A stretch of DNA of 64,000 nt. Source: Bacteroidota bacterium (GTDB lineage: Bacteria; Bacteroidota; Bacteroidia; JACPRZ01). Made by a program: the position numbers and the translations under genes. This document shows, in pieces, positions 28,266 through 36,125 of the stretch (within the stretch, counting starts at the first letter, position 1; every line of letters starts with the position of its first letter). The notes under the pieces were generated by a model, which worked only from the letters and a program-made list of their open reading frames with translations, had not been told where the DNA came from and searched no databases. Location: assembly GCA_016193485.1 (NCBI GenBank), contig JACPRZ010000007.1:1-64000 (forward strand). Direction: 5' to 3'.

Positions 28266-28280
28266 TAACAAAAAATCTCA

Positions 28281-29066
28281 TTGAAAAAGATTATCTCCGA
28301 AATCCGTTACGGAATAGATTGTTACCGGGAGGCGCACAGGATCATCCGTGAACACCGCCTCTGGCTTTTTGTAATCCTGCCGGGCGTAATAAATCTTTTG
28401 CTATTTGCCGTTACTTTTTATTTCGGATGGATTTATTCCGATATTCTGACATCACAAATTATGGGATTCATAAACATTACGAACAATGACGGGTCATTCG
28501 TTCATATTCTTCAAAAGGTTTTGGCTTTTGTTATTCTTTTTGTTCTCCGGCTGCTTTTTATCATTTTATATCTTTACATATACAAATACGTAATCCTGAT
28601 CCTGATGTCCCCTGTCCTTGCCTGGCTTTCCGAAAGAACGGAAGAAATCATTACCGGCAGAAAGTACCCTTTTAATCCGGTGCAGTTCAGCAGGGATGTG
28701 CTGCGGGGCGTCTGCATTGCTGTCCGGAACCTGGTCATTCAATCCTTAATTCTGCTCCTTTGTTTTTTGCTTGGATTCGTACCTGTTCTGGGACTCATTG
28801 CTCCGCTGCCGGCTTTTCTGGCAGAATGTTATTTTTACGGTTTTTCGCTCATGGATTACAGCAATGAAAGGCATAAATTAACGGTTCGTGAAAGCGTATC
28901 ATTTATCAACAGTCATTTTACGCTCTCGGCCACACTTGGGGGGGGATTTTATTTATTGATGATGATACCAGTTGCAGGAATCATTATCGCACCCGCTTAC
29001 AGCGCCATTGCGGCAACGGTAGCGGTATGCCGCAGGAGGGAGGATGGAAACCGTTTTACTGCCTGA
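28281..29066 (+). CDS. EI24/CysZ-like membrane protein
   Basis: Inner-membrane protein of 261 residues, four or more hydrophobic segments, EI24 family (CysZ sulfate transporter relatives). Seen: EIRYGIDCYREAHRIIREHRLWLFVILPGVINLLLF at the N-terminus, the central VIILMSPVLAWLSERTEE-like stretch (ILILMSPVLAWLSERTEEII) and GFSLMDYSNERHKLTVRESV near the end. The start is a TTG at 28281 giving MKKIISEIRYG; no upstream ATG is in frame. A G8 tract (28938-28945) encodes GGG in frame. Transport substrate cannot be told; sulfate is one possibility from the family. Confidence 0.82.
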   Translation: MKKIISEIRYGIDCYREAHRIIREHRLWLFVILPGVINLLLFAVTFYFGWIYSDILTSQIMGFINITNNDGSFVHILQKVLAFVILFVLRLLFIILYLYIYKYVILILMSPVLAWLSERTEEIITGRKYPFNPVQFSRDVLRGVCIAVRNLVIQSLILLLCFLLGFVPVLGLIAPLPAFLAECYFYGFSLMDYSNERHKLTVRESVSFINSHFTLSATLGGGFYLLMMIPVAGIIIAPAYSAIAATVAVCRRREDGNRFTA

Positions 29067-29099
29067 AATATACTCAACAAATATAAAAAAACAAATAAT

Positions 29100-29259
29100 T
29101 ACCCTACCGAAGTACGAAGTAAGATACGGATTTACGAACTACGAACCATTCGTACTTCATAGGCCCGCCCTGTTGGATTATTTTTTCCAACAGGGTGAAT
29201 AATAAGTTCGTACTTCGGTGGAATAATAACTTTCATGCAAATTCAAACAGCATCAGTAT
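29100..29259. repeat. Repeat cluster upstream of mqnA
   Basis: GAAGTACGAAGTAAGATACG-type units (from 29109) and the complementary TTCGTACTTC (29149 and 29208) form hairpins. They are followed by TCAAACAGCATCAGTAT (29243-29259), a 17-base motif that recurs at 6182-6198 before the glycosyltransferase gene. Confidence 0.5.
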
Positions 29260-29266
29260 ATTTCCG

Positions 29267-30043
29267 ATGAAGCCATTACGAATTTCAGTAATACCTTTTT
29301 TAAATTCCCGGCCTTTTATTTACGGGCTGAAACATTCCGGGTTCCTGAAAAATCCTCTTCTGAGTTTTGATACGCCATCGCGGTGCGCTGCGAAATTATC
29401 CAATGGGGAAGCGGATATCGGCCTTGTTCCTTCCGTGGTCATTCCCTATCTGAAAAAATACAGGATCATAACGGATTATTGCATCGGATCGTGCGGTAAT
29501 GTCAGGTCGGTTCTGCTGGTCAGCAATACACCGAGAAAAATGATAAAAACCGTTTATCTTGATCATCAGTCATTGACATCCGTCATCCTTACCCGGATAC
29601 TTGCCGATAAATACTGGAAGATGAATGTAGGGTGGATTCCCATGAAGAAACTGTTTCTTAAAAAAAAGGATACCGGTAAAGGTTTTGTTTTTATTGGCGA
29701 CCGGGCTTTATCACTGCGCATGGGTTTCAGGTATGTGTACGATCTCTCAAATGAATGGAAAAAATTTACAGGGTTACCGTTTGTATTCGCCTGCTGGGTC
29801 GCCCGCGTGAATATTTCCAATAAACATCTTGAAAATTTCCGCAAAGCGGTGGAGTACGGGTTAGCCGGAATTAACAAAGTCATTGAAGAGCAGCAACCCG
29901 GTTTCCGATGGATGGATGTGCGGGCTTACCTTACAAAATCCATTAGTTTTAAACTTGACCGGAGGAAAATTTCCGGCATGAACCTCTTCTGGAAGTATTC
30001 GAAAAATTACTTTGATGAGAACGGAAAACTGCTGGAAATGTAA
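29267..30043 (+). CDS. mqnA: Chorismate dehydratase MqnA (futalosine pathway)
   Basis: First enzyme of the futalosine route to menaquinone, converting chorismate to 3-enolpyruvylbenzoate. The start at 29267 (MKPLRISVIPFLNSRPFIYG) fits the family; the upstream in-frame extension is repeat-derived. Seen: the LRISVIPFLNSRPFIYGL N-terminus, CAAKLSNGEADIGLVPSVV, YCIGSCGNVRSVLLVSN and the periplasmic-binding-protein-like ending LPFVFACWVARV. About 258 residues, close to the usual 270. Other mqn genes are not in the window. Confidence 0.9.
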   Translation: MKPLRISVIPFLNSRPFIYGLKHSGFLKNPLLSFDTPSRCAAKLSNGEADIGLVPSVVIPYLKKYRIITDYCIGSCGNVRSVLLVSNTPRKMIKTVYLDHQSLTSVILTRILADKYWKMNVGWIPMKKLFLKKKDTGKGFVFIGDRALSLRMGFRYVYDLSNEWKKFTGLPFVFACWVARVNISNKHLENFRKAVEYGLAGINKVIEEQQPGFRWMDVRAYLTKSISFKLDRRKISGMNLFWKYSKNYFDENGKLLEM

Positions 30044-30133
30044 AATAATAGGGGATTAAGGAATAAGGAATAAGGGATTCGCGAGGGAGGTACGGTAAAT
30101 TTTCGCTTTTGTAATTTTGCCATTTTCCCCCTT

Positions 30134-30484
30134 CTATGAGGGGGATGAAGGGGGAGGCGAAAATTTGTCGCGGACTACAGGTGACTGAGCCGCCTTCTCA
30201 ATTTCTCCGGAAATATCCTTTTTGATCACATCCGTAACAGGGTCAATGGTTTTTCTTTTAATATCCTGAATTTCTTTTTTTACTTCATCCACAGGATTTC
30301 CACCGGCAGAAGTTTGAATTTCTCTCTGTATTTCCGATGTAGCGCGTTTGAATTCATTAATTCCTTTTCCCATAGCGCGGGCTAATTCCGGAATTTTTTT
30401 TGAACCGAATAAAAGAAGGACGATAAAAACAACAAGGATTATCTCACCGCCTCCAAGGTTGAAAAAGAGAAAATTATTTAACAT
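30134..30484 (-). CDS. tatA: Twin-arginine translocase TatA/E
   Basis: Pore-forming subunit of the Tat export system. 116 residues: a short N-terminal membrane helix (GGGEIILVVFIVLLLFG), the hinge FGSKKIPELARAMGKGINEFKRA, then an amphipathic and charged tail. The last residues (SPPPSSPS) come from a CCCCTTC...GAAGGGGG palindrome at the gene end (about 30125-30160), which may both extend the protein and act as terminator. Confidence 0.92.
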   Translation of the reverse strand: MLNNFLFFNLGGGEIILVVFIVLLLFGSKKIPELARAMGKGINEFKRATSEIQREIQTSAGGNPVDEVKKEIQDIKRKTIDPVTDVIKKDISGEIEKAAQSPVVRDKFSPPPSSPS

Positions 30485-30515
30485 ATCTTATGATGGCCAA
30501 GTGCCGGTTAGTGTT

Positions 30516-30720
30516 TCACCAAATTGTATTAACATGTTTTGAGGAAATTATTTCGGGGTCATTTGTCACAATCTCTGCTTGTATTTCCTTTCCTGTTCCA
30601 GCGATTAATCGGTCATGTAATTCATAAATATCATCAATATCAAATGATATGGTTATGGTCTTCAAAGTCATCGGACTTTCAATAATATTATCATATAGTG
30701 TCAACTACATACTTATTCAC
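30516..30720 (-). pseudogene. VapC-like PIN-domain toxin remnant with internal deletion
   Basis: Just inside the end of the upstream antitoxin gene, a GTG at 30720 reads V-N-K-Y-V-V-D-T, the usual PIN-domain N-terminus with its first catalytic Asp, and then hits a stop. After a frame change the sequence encodes DIDDIYELHDRLIAGTGKE...IVTNDPEIISSKHVNTIW, which matches the C-terminal part of PIN toxins (ELHDRxI, TxDxEI, VxTIW). The ~70 residues between are gone. The toxin is therefore dead, while the antitoxin frame is still open. Confidence 0.7.
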
Positions 30721-30931
30721 GGGGATATATTTTTTTGTAGTTTTTGAATTCCTTTTCTAAATGTCCGGTTTGCGCAGAAGAAAGCAATGAAATGTCCATA
30801 GTTGTGGGTTTATTTCCTGATGTATTTTTTTTCCGTACGAATTGGATAAAGTCAAGAATTTCAAATAATAAATCCTTGGGAAGTCCTTTTGTATAGTCAA
30901 GCAGGACCTTTTCAAACTGTAGAGTAGTCAT
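30713..30931 (-). CDS. Antitoxin-like small protein (DUF2281 type) of a VapBC-like pair
   Basis: 72 residues: MTTLQFEKVLLDYTKGLPKDLLFEILDFIQFVRKK, the DUF2281-like helical pattern, followed by a charged, probably unfolded C-terminus that would bind the toxin. Start ATG at 30931. Its stop overlaps the GTG start of the toxin remnant, the normal operon arrangement. With the toxin deleted it has no partner here. Confidence 0.65.
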   Translation of the reverse strand: MTTLQFEKVLLDYTKGLPKDLLFEILDFIQFVRKKNTSGNKPTTMDISLLSSAQTGHLEKEFKNYKKIYPRE

Positions 30932-30970
30932 GGGGAATAAATTTTCAGCGAAATTACAATTTTAATCAAT

Positions 30971-31540
30971 TTACCGCATAAATACCTTCTCCGGATTTTT
31001 CTCAAGATAATCGTTCCAGTTCTTATACCTTTTTTCCGCACTTATGTTATTGCCTGCGGGAACCATCTGGAAAAAATGGCACAATGCCGCTGCAATCGCG
31101 TCCGTTGCATCCTGTTGTTTGATGTTTTCCTCCAGGCAGAAAAATCTTTTTACCATTCCTGCAACCTGGAATTTTGTTGCATTGCCGTTCCCGGTTACCG
31201 ATAATTTTATTTTTTTTGGAGAATATTCAAATACAGGCATAGAGCGAGACAATGCTACCGACAGGACAACACCCTGCGCCCTGCCCAGTTTAAACATGGA
31301 TTGAACATTTTTTCCATAAAAAGGCATCTCAATGGACATCTCATCGGGATTAAATTTTTCCATTAATAAGACCGAGTTTTCAAAAATTCTTTTCAGTTTC
31401 ATCGCCTGGTTGCCGGCATTCCTGAAACTGATGGCTCCGTATCCTATCAGAGTGGTTTTTTCACTGTGAATGTGAATGGCTCCGTATCCCATCACTGTTG
31501 TTCCGGGATCTATGCCGAGAATTATTTTATCAACGCTCAT
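30971..31540 (-). CDS. ruvC: Holliday junction resolvase RuvC
   Basis: Dimeric endonuclease that cuts Holliday junctions. 189 residues with all four acidic positions apparent: D in ILGIDPGTTVMGYG (residue ~11), E in MSIEMPFYGKNVQS (~70), and the paired Asp in KQQDATDAIAAALCHF (~143-146). Slightly longer than E. coli RuvC because of a short C-terminal tail (EKRYKNWNDYLEKNPEKVF). Divergent from the GT2 gene, 42 bases apart. ruvA and ruvB are not in the window. Confidence 0.95.
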   Translation of the reverse strand: MSVDKIILGIDPGTTVMGYGAIHIHSEKTTLIGYGAISFRNAGNQAMKLKRIFENSVLLMEKFNPDEMSIEMPFYGKNVQSMFKLGRAQGVVLSVALSRSMPVFEYSPKKIKLSVTGNGNATKFQVAGMVKRFFCLEENIKQQDATDAIAAALCHFFQMVPAGNNISAEKRYKNWNDYLEKNPEKVFMR

Positions 31541-31582
31541 TGCGCTTCCAACTAAATACTATTTTCGTGTACTATCTTTACT

Positions 31583-32743
31583 ATGCCTGAAATCTTTTTA
31601 CGGATAATGACAGTGATAACGATAATCCTTGTCTCCGGGTATGCCGTCTTTATCCTGTTCATTATTCTTGGATGGCTGAAAATGCGCAATCAAAAATTGG
31701 CACCTGAATTTTCCGCTAATGTAAGCATAATTATTCCGGCACGTAATGAAGAAACCAATATCATTCCCTGCCTGGAATCGTTTTACGCACAGGAGTACCC
31801 GGCTGACCGCTTTGAAATAATTGTGGTTGATGACAATTCCACTGATAATACCGGAGTGATAATCAGGGAATTTGCAGAAGAAAAAAAGAAAATCCCGGTA
31901 CGGCTGATTACAAATACCCGCAGTGAAAACTGCACTAATCCAAAGAGGAATGCCCTTATGACGGGAATTCTTGAAAGCAGGGGCGACCTTATCATTACTA
32001 CCGATGCTGATTGCATTGTGAAAAGTACTTTTCTGAAAACAGTTGCCGGATTTCAGGATAAAACCGGATCTGTTTTAACAGCAGGATCTGTATTATCCCG
32101 TGAAGGCGCCACTTTGTTCAGTCGTATCCAGGCGCTTGATTATGCCGCTTTGACCGGTGTAGCGGCAGGAAGTTCCGGAATGGGTAAACCGCTCTTCTGC
32201 AGTTGGGCAAACCTCTCTTTCCGGAAAAAGGAATTTTTTGAAGCCGGTGGTCTTGACGGTTTAGACCGGATCAAATCGGGTGACGATGTGTTCCTGATGT
32301 TCAGAATGAAAATAAAATATCCCGGGCGGATACACTACATTGCCGACCCGCAGGCATCGGTTTACACACAGCCGGAAAGGACATTAAAAACATTCCTCAA
32401 CCAGAGGTCGCGGTGGGCATCAAAGGGAATTCATTACACCGATCCTTTCCTGATTACAGTTTCAGCGCTGGTATTTCTTTGCAATCTTTCGCTGCTTTTG
32501 TTTTTTCCCGTATCCTTGTTTAACAACAGTGTAATTATCCTGTTTACTTTACTCTTTATCCTTAAATCGGTACCCGATTTTATTCTGCTCACCCTTGTCA
32601 CCGGACATTTTAATATCCGTAACCTCTTATGGGTATTTCTGCCCGCACAGATTTTTCATGTTTTTTACGTTACCTTTGCGGTTTTTAAGGGATTATCGGG
32701 AAGTTATACCTGGAAAGAGCGCAACCCCCTTCAGGGCTCCTGA
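31583..32743 (+). CDS. Family 2 glycosyltransferase, membrane-bound
   Basis: 386 residues: an N-terminal membrane helix (10-32), then the GT-A domain with VSIIIPARNEETNIIPCLESF, IIVVDDNSTDN, LIITTDADCIV (DxD-like), CSWANLSFRKKEFFEAGG, SGDDVFLMFRM and the Q..RW signature as QRSRWASKG. Three to four C-terminal membrane helices follow. This is the arrangement of processive or lipid-linked GT2 enzymes such as ceramide or poly-GlcNAc transferases. Acceptor unknown. Confidence 0.9.
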   Translation: MPEIFLRIMTVITIILVSGYAVFILFIILGWLKMRNQKLAPEFSANVSIIIPARNEETNIIPCLESFYAQEYPADRFEIIVVDDNSTDNTGVIIREFAEEKKKIPVRLITNTRSENCTNPKRNALMTGILESRGDLIITTDADCIVKSTFLKTVAGFQDKTGSVLTAGSVLSREGATLFSRIQALDYAALTGVAAGSSGMGKPLFCSWANLSFRKKEFFEAGGLDGLDRIKSGDDVFLMFRMKIKYPGRIHYIADPQASVYTQPERTLKTFLNQRSRWASKGIHYTDPFLITVSALVFLCNLSLLLFFPVSLFNNSVIILFTLLFILKSVPDFILLTLVTGHFNIRNLLWVFLPAQIFHVFYVTFAVFKGLSGSYTWKERNPLQGS

Positions 32744-32764
32744 CAACCATAATTGAATCTACCC

Positions 32765-33997
32765 ATGCCCGACTATTCACGCTATTCGCAGTCATTATCC
32801 TACCAGGCATGGATCAGGTTCAGGAAAAATACTCCGGCAATGATCGGTCTTTCCATGATTGTACTGTGTATCCTCATTGCAATCCTTGGACCTGTTATCA
32901 CACCCGATTCCTCACCGAATGCAAATGAGATGGCATTACAACTGACCACAAAAAAACCGGGATTTTCCGTTACCATGCTGCTCGACCGTAAAAATGAAGA
33001 AGACAGGTCATCAAACTTTTTCAAGAAAATGCTTTTCGGGGAAGAACCAAAGTACAGGGCAATTCCAATCTACCAGTATTGGTTTGAAGGTAATTACATA
33101 GTGGTAGAAACATACACGGGCTTGCCGGATAATAACGGCATCGAAATAAAGTACAATCTTGCCGATATTGTTTACCCGATCAATTACCATAATCTTTTTG
33201 TTACACGCAGTGACGGAACCCTTGAATTTTCCGATTTCAGCGGGAACCGGGTGCGCAAGCATATAGATGAATTAAAACAGGTAATTGAAGACGATCATAT
33301 TATTCAGCGCACCTACTGGTTCGGAACGGACCGCTTTGGCCGCGACCTGCTGAGCCGCCTGATGGCAGGGACAAGAGTTTCGCTATCGGTTGGATTCATT
33401 GCCGTATTTATTTCACTTTTTATCGGGTTGACATTGGGATCCATAGCGGGTTTTTTCCGGGGCAGGTCCGATTCCATTATCATGTGGTTCATCCAGGTGG
33501 TTTGGTCGGTTCCCACACTTCTGCTGGTTATCGCCATTACTCTTGCGTTAGGCAAAGGATTCTGGCAGATTTTTATCGCTGTCGGATTGTCCATGTGGCC
33601 CGATGTGGCGCGGCTGGTGCGCGGGCAGATTATGAGCATTCGGGAATTTCAGTTTGTTGAAGCGGGAAGGGCTTTGGGATTCAGCGATTACCGGCTCATT
33701 GCGATGCACATACTGCCTAATATTTTCGGGCCTGTGATTGTCATATCAGCAGAGAATTTTGCCACCTCAATCCTGCTTGAAGCCGGCTTGAGTTTCCTCG
33801 GTATCGGGGCGCAGCCCCCCATGCCGTCATGGGGAAGCATGATCAAAGATCACTACGGATATATTATTGTGGATGCTGCCTATCTTGCTATTTTTCCGGG
33901 AGTAGCGATAATGCTCCTTGTTCTCTCCTTTATTCTTGTCGGTAACGGATTACGCGATGCCCTTGATGCGCGTGTCAACCAAACACAAATTACCTGA
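32765..33997 (+). CDS. Peptide/nickel-type ABC transporter permease (OppC/DppC-like)
   Basis: Inner-membrane permease of 410 residues, start ATG at 32765. TM1 (NTPAMIGLSMIVLCILIAILGPVI) is followed by a ~140-residue periplasmic insertion (about 45-185) longer than in E. coli OppC, as seen in Bacteroidetes relatives. Five more helices and the EAA loop EAGRALGFSDYRLIAMHILPN, with the GAQPPMPSWGSMI end motif, complete it. Cognate permease, ATPase and binding protein genes are not adjacent, so substrate (oligopeptide, nickel, other) is open. It ends 4 bases before the start of the next gene. Confidence 0.88.
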   Translation: MPDYSRYSQSLSYQAWIRFRKNTPAMIGLSMIVLCILIAILGPVITPDSSPNANEMALQLTTKKPGFSVTMLLDRKNEEDRSSNFFKKMLFGEEPKYRAIPIYQYWFEGNYIVVETYTGLPDNNGIEIKYNLADIVYPINYHNLFVTRSDGTLEFSDFSGNRVRKHIDELKQVIEDDHIIQRTYWFGTDRFGRDLLSRLMAGTRVSLSVGFIAVFISLFIGLTLGSIAGFFRGRSDSIIMWFIQVVWSVPTLLLVIAITLALGKGFWQIFIAVGLSMWPDVARLVRGQIMSIREFQFVEAGRALGFSDYRLIAMHILPNIFGPVIVISAENFATSILLEAGLSFLGIGAQPPMPSWGSMIKDHYGYIIVDAAYLAIFPGVAIMLLVLSFILVGNGLRDALDARVNQTQIT

Positions 33998-34001
33998 GTA
34001 T

Positions 34002-36125
34002 ATGCAAAAACGGGCAAGCAGATTTTTGATAATACCGGTTCTCTTTTTTTGTTTTTCATGCGGAACGGAGAAAATAAAATATCCGGAAACAAAAAAAACG
34101 GATCATACGGATGAATATTTCGGAACTAAAATCCCCGATCCATACCGATGGCGTGAGGATGACAACTCCGAAGAAACTAAGCATTGGGTTGAGAACCAGA
34201 ACAAGATCACTTTTGATTACCTTGGAAAAATCCCTTTTCGTGAAAAAATAAGAAAACGTTTAAAATCATTATGGAATTTTGAAAGGCAGTCCGCGCCATA
34301 TAAAAAGAAAAACATGTACTTTTTTTACCGCAATGACGGTACGCAGAACCAGAGCGTTTTTTACATGCAGGAAAAAATACCCGGTCCGGCAAAAGCGCTT
34401 ATTGATCCCAACGCCATGTCAACTGACGGCACTGTATCCCTGAACCAGGTTAGCGTATCTGATGATGCGCGGTACGCTGCCTACGGTGTATCGGATGCCG
34501 GCTCCGACTGGCAGAAAATTTTTATTCTGGATATTTCTTCAGGTAAACTCCTTGCCGATTCTCTGCTTTGGATAAAATTTACCGGCATTTCATGGTATAA
34601 AAACGGTTTTTTTTACAGCCGGTATGATGCGCCCGGAGCAGGTGAGGAACTGTCGGGAAAAAATGAATTTCATAAGGTTTATTACCACCATCTTGGCGAT
34701 AAGCAGGAAAACGATAAATTGATTTATCAGAACCTGAAATTTCCGTTAAGAAATTACAGTGTTAATGTCACTGACGGAAAAAGGTTCGGCATCCTCTATG
34801 AATCGGAAACAACTTCCGGGGAGGGGATTTATTTCATTAACCTCGATCGCGGTGACTCGTTGTTTACACTTATTGCACCGGGTTTCAGGTACGAATACCA
34901 GGTGGTTGATAATATTGACAATCACCTCCTGATTAAAACCAACCATGGCGCTCCGAAGTACCGGTTGATACTTGTCGACTCGGAAAATCCTGATACGGCC
35001 AATTGGAAGATCGTGGTTCCCGAAAAACCTGAGGCGCTTGAAGATGTTACGCTCTGCGATAATAAAATTGTATGCACCTACATGAAAGATGCCTCTAACA
35101 GGATTTCTGTTTTTGATTTAACGGGTAATTTTATCAGCGAAATACCCATGCCGGGTATCTGCGCCATGGGAGATTTTCAAGCGGACAAAGACGACAGCAT
35201 TGCCTATTATTCCTGCTCCTCTTTTACATTTCCTTCAACAGTTTACCGGTTTAATATGCGGACGGGATTATCCGATTTACATTTCGAACCACAGGTTGAT
35301 TTCAATGGAAAAGAGTTTGAGGTCAACCAGGTATTTTATGACTCCAAAGACGGCACAAAAATCCCTATGTTTATTGTTCATAAAAAGGATATTCATCCGG
35401 ATGGCTCCAATCCCTTATTGTTGTACGGATACGGTGGCTTCAATGTACCCAATTTACCCTCTTTCAAAATTGACAGGATCATTTGGCTGGAATGTGGCGG
35501 TGTTTTCGCTCTGGCTAATATTAGGGGGGGGGGAGAGTATGGCGAAGAATGGCATCTTGCCGGCACCAAACTTCAGAAACAGAATGTTTTTGATGACTTT
35601 ATTGCAGCGGCTGAATATCTTATCGGTAAAAAATATACTTCTCCTGATAAAATAGCCATACAGGGCCGTTCCAACGGGGGACTGCTCGTTGGCGCCTGCA
35701 TGACCCAGCGCCCTGATTTGTTTAAGGTCGCCCTTCCCGGGGTAGGAGTGCTTGATATGCTCCGCTTTCATAAATTCACCATCGGCTGGGCATGGGTGGG
35801 CGATTACGGCTCAAGCGATGATTCTGTTCAGTTCAGGAATTTATTGGCGTATTCACCCCTGCACAATCTTAAAGAAGGCGTGCGCTATCCTGCCACGCTT
35901 GTTACCACGGGTGATCATGACGACCGCGTGGTACCCGCCCATTCATTCAAATTTATTTCCACATTACAGGAAAAACATTCCGGGGATAATCCGGTTCTCA
36001 TCCGCATAGAAACCCGTGCCGGTCATGGTGCCGGTAAGCCCGTTTCAAAATTGATTGAAGAAGATACCGATTGGCTGGCGTTTACTTTTTACAACTTCGG
36101 AGAGTCGCCCTATAGCGGCAGGTAA
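34002..36125 (+). CDS. Prolyl oligopeptidase family serine peptidase (S9A), lipoprotein
   Basis: Start taken at 34002 (MQKRASRFLIIPVLFFCFSCG), a lipoprotein signal; the frame is open further upstream but overlaps the permease gene. About 707 residues: a beta-propeller N-terminal part (DPYRWREDDNSEETKHWVENQN...) and the alpha/beta-hydrolase domain. The latter has YGGFNVPNLPSF, NIRGGGEYGEEWH, catalytic Ser in IQGRSNGGLLVGA, Asp in VTTGDHDDRVVP, and His in ETRAGHGAGKP. It cleaves short peptides after proline in the periplasm. A G10 tract (35524-35533) encodes the conserved RGGGE. The 3' end overlaps the convergent kinase gene by 16 bases. Confidence 0.93.
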   Translation: MQKRASRFLIIPVLFFCFSCGTEKIKYPETKKTDHTDEYFGTKIPDPYRWREDDNSEETKHWVENQNKITFDYLGKIPFREKIRKRLKSLWNFERQSAPYKKKNMYFFYRNDGTQNQSVFYMQEKIPGPAKALIDPNAMSTDGTVSLNQVSVSDDARYAAYGVSDAGSDWQKIFILDISSGKLLADSLLWIKFTGISWYKNGFFYSRYDAPGAGEELSGKNEFHKVYYHHLGDKQENDKLIYQNLKFPLRNYSVNVTDGKRFGILYESETTSGEGIYFINLDRGDSLFTLIAPGFRYEYQVVDNIDNHLLIKTNHGAPKYRLILVDSENPDTANWKIVVPEKPEALEDVTLCDNKIVCTYMKDASNRISVFDLTGNFISEIPMPGICAMGDFQADKDDSIAYYSCSSFTFPSTVYRFNMRTGLSDLHFEPQVDFNGKEFEVNQVFYDSKDGTKIPMFIVHKKDIHPDGSNPLLLYGYGGFNVPNLPSFKIDRIIWLECGGVFALANIRGGGEYGEEWHLAGTKLQKQNVFDDFIAAAEYLIGKKYTSPDKIAIQGRSNGGLLVGACMTQRPDLFKVALPGVGVLDMLRFHKFTIGWAWVGDYGSSDDSVQFRNLLAYSPLHNLKEGVRYPATLVTTGDHDDRVVPAHSFKFISTLQEKHSGDNPVLIRIETRAGHGAGKPVSKLIEEDTDWLAFTFYNFGESPYSGR

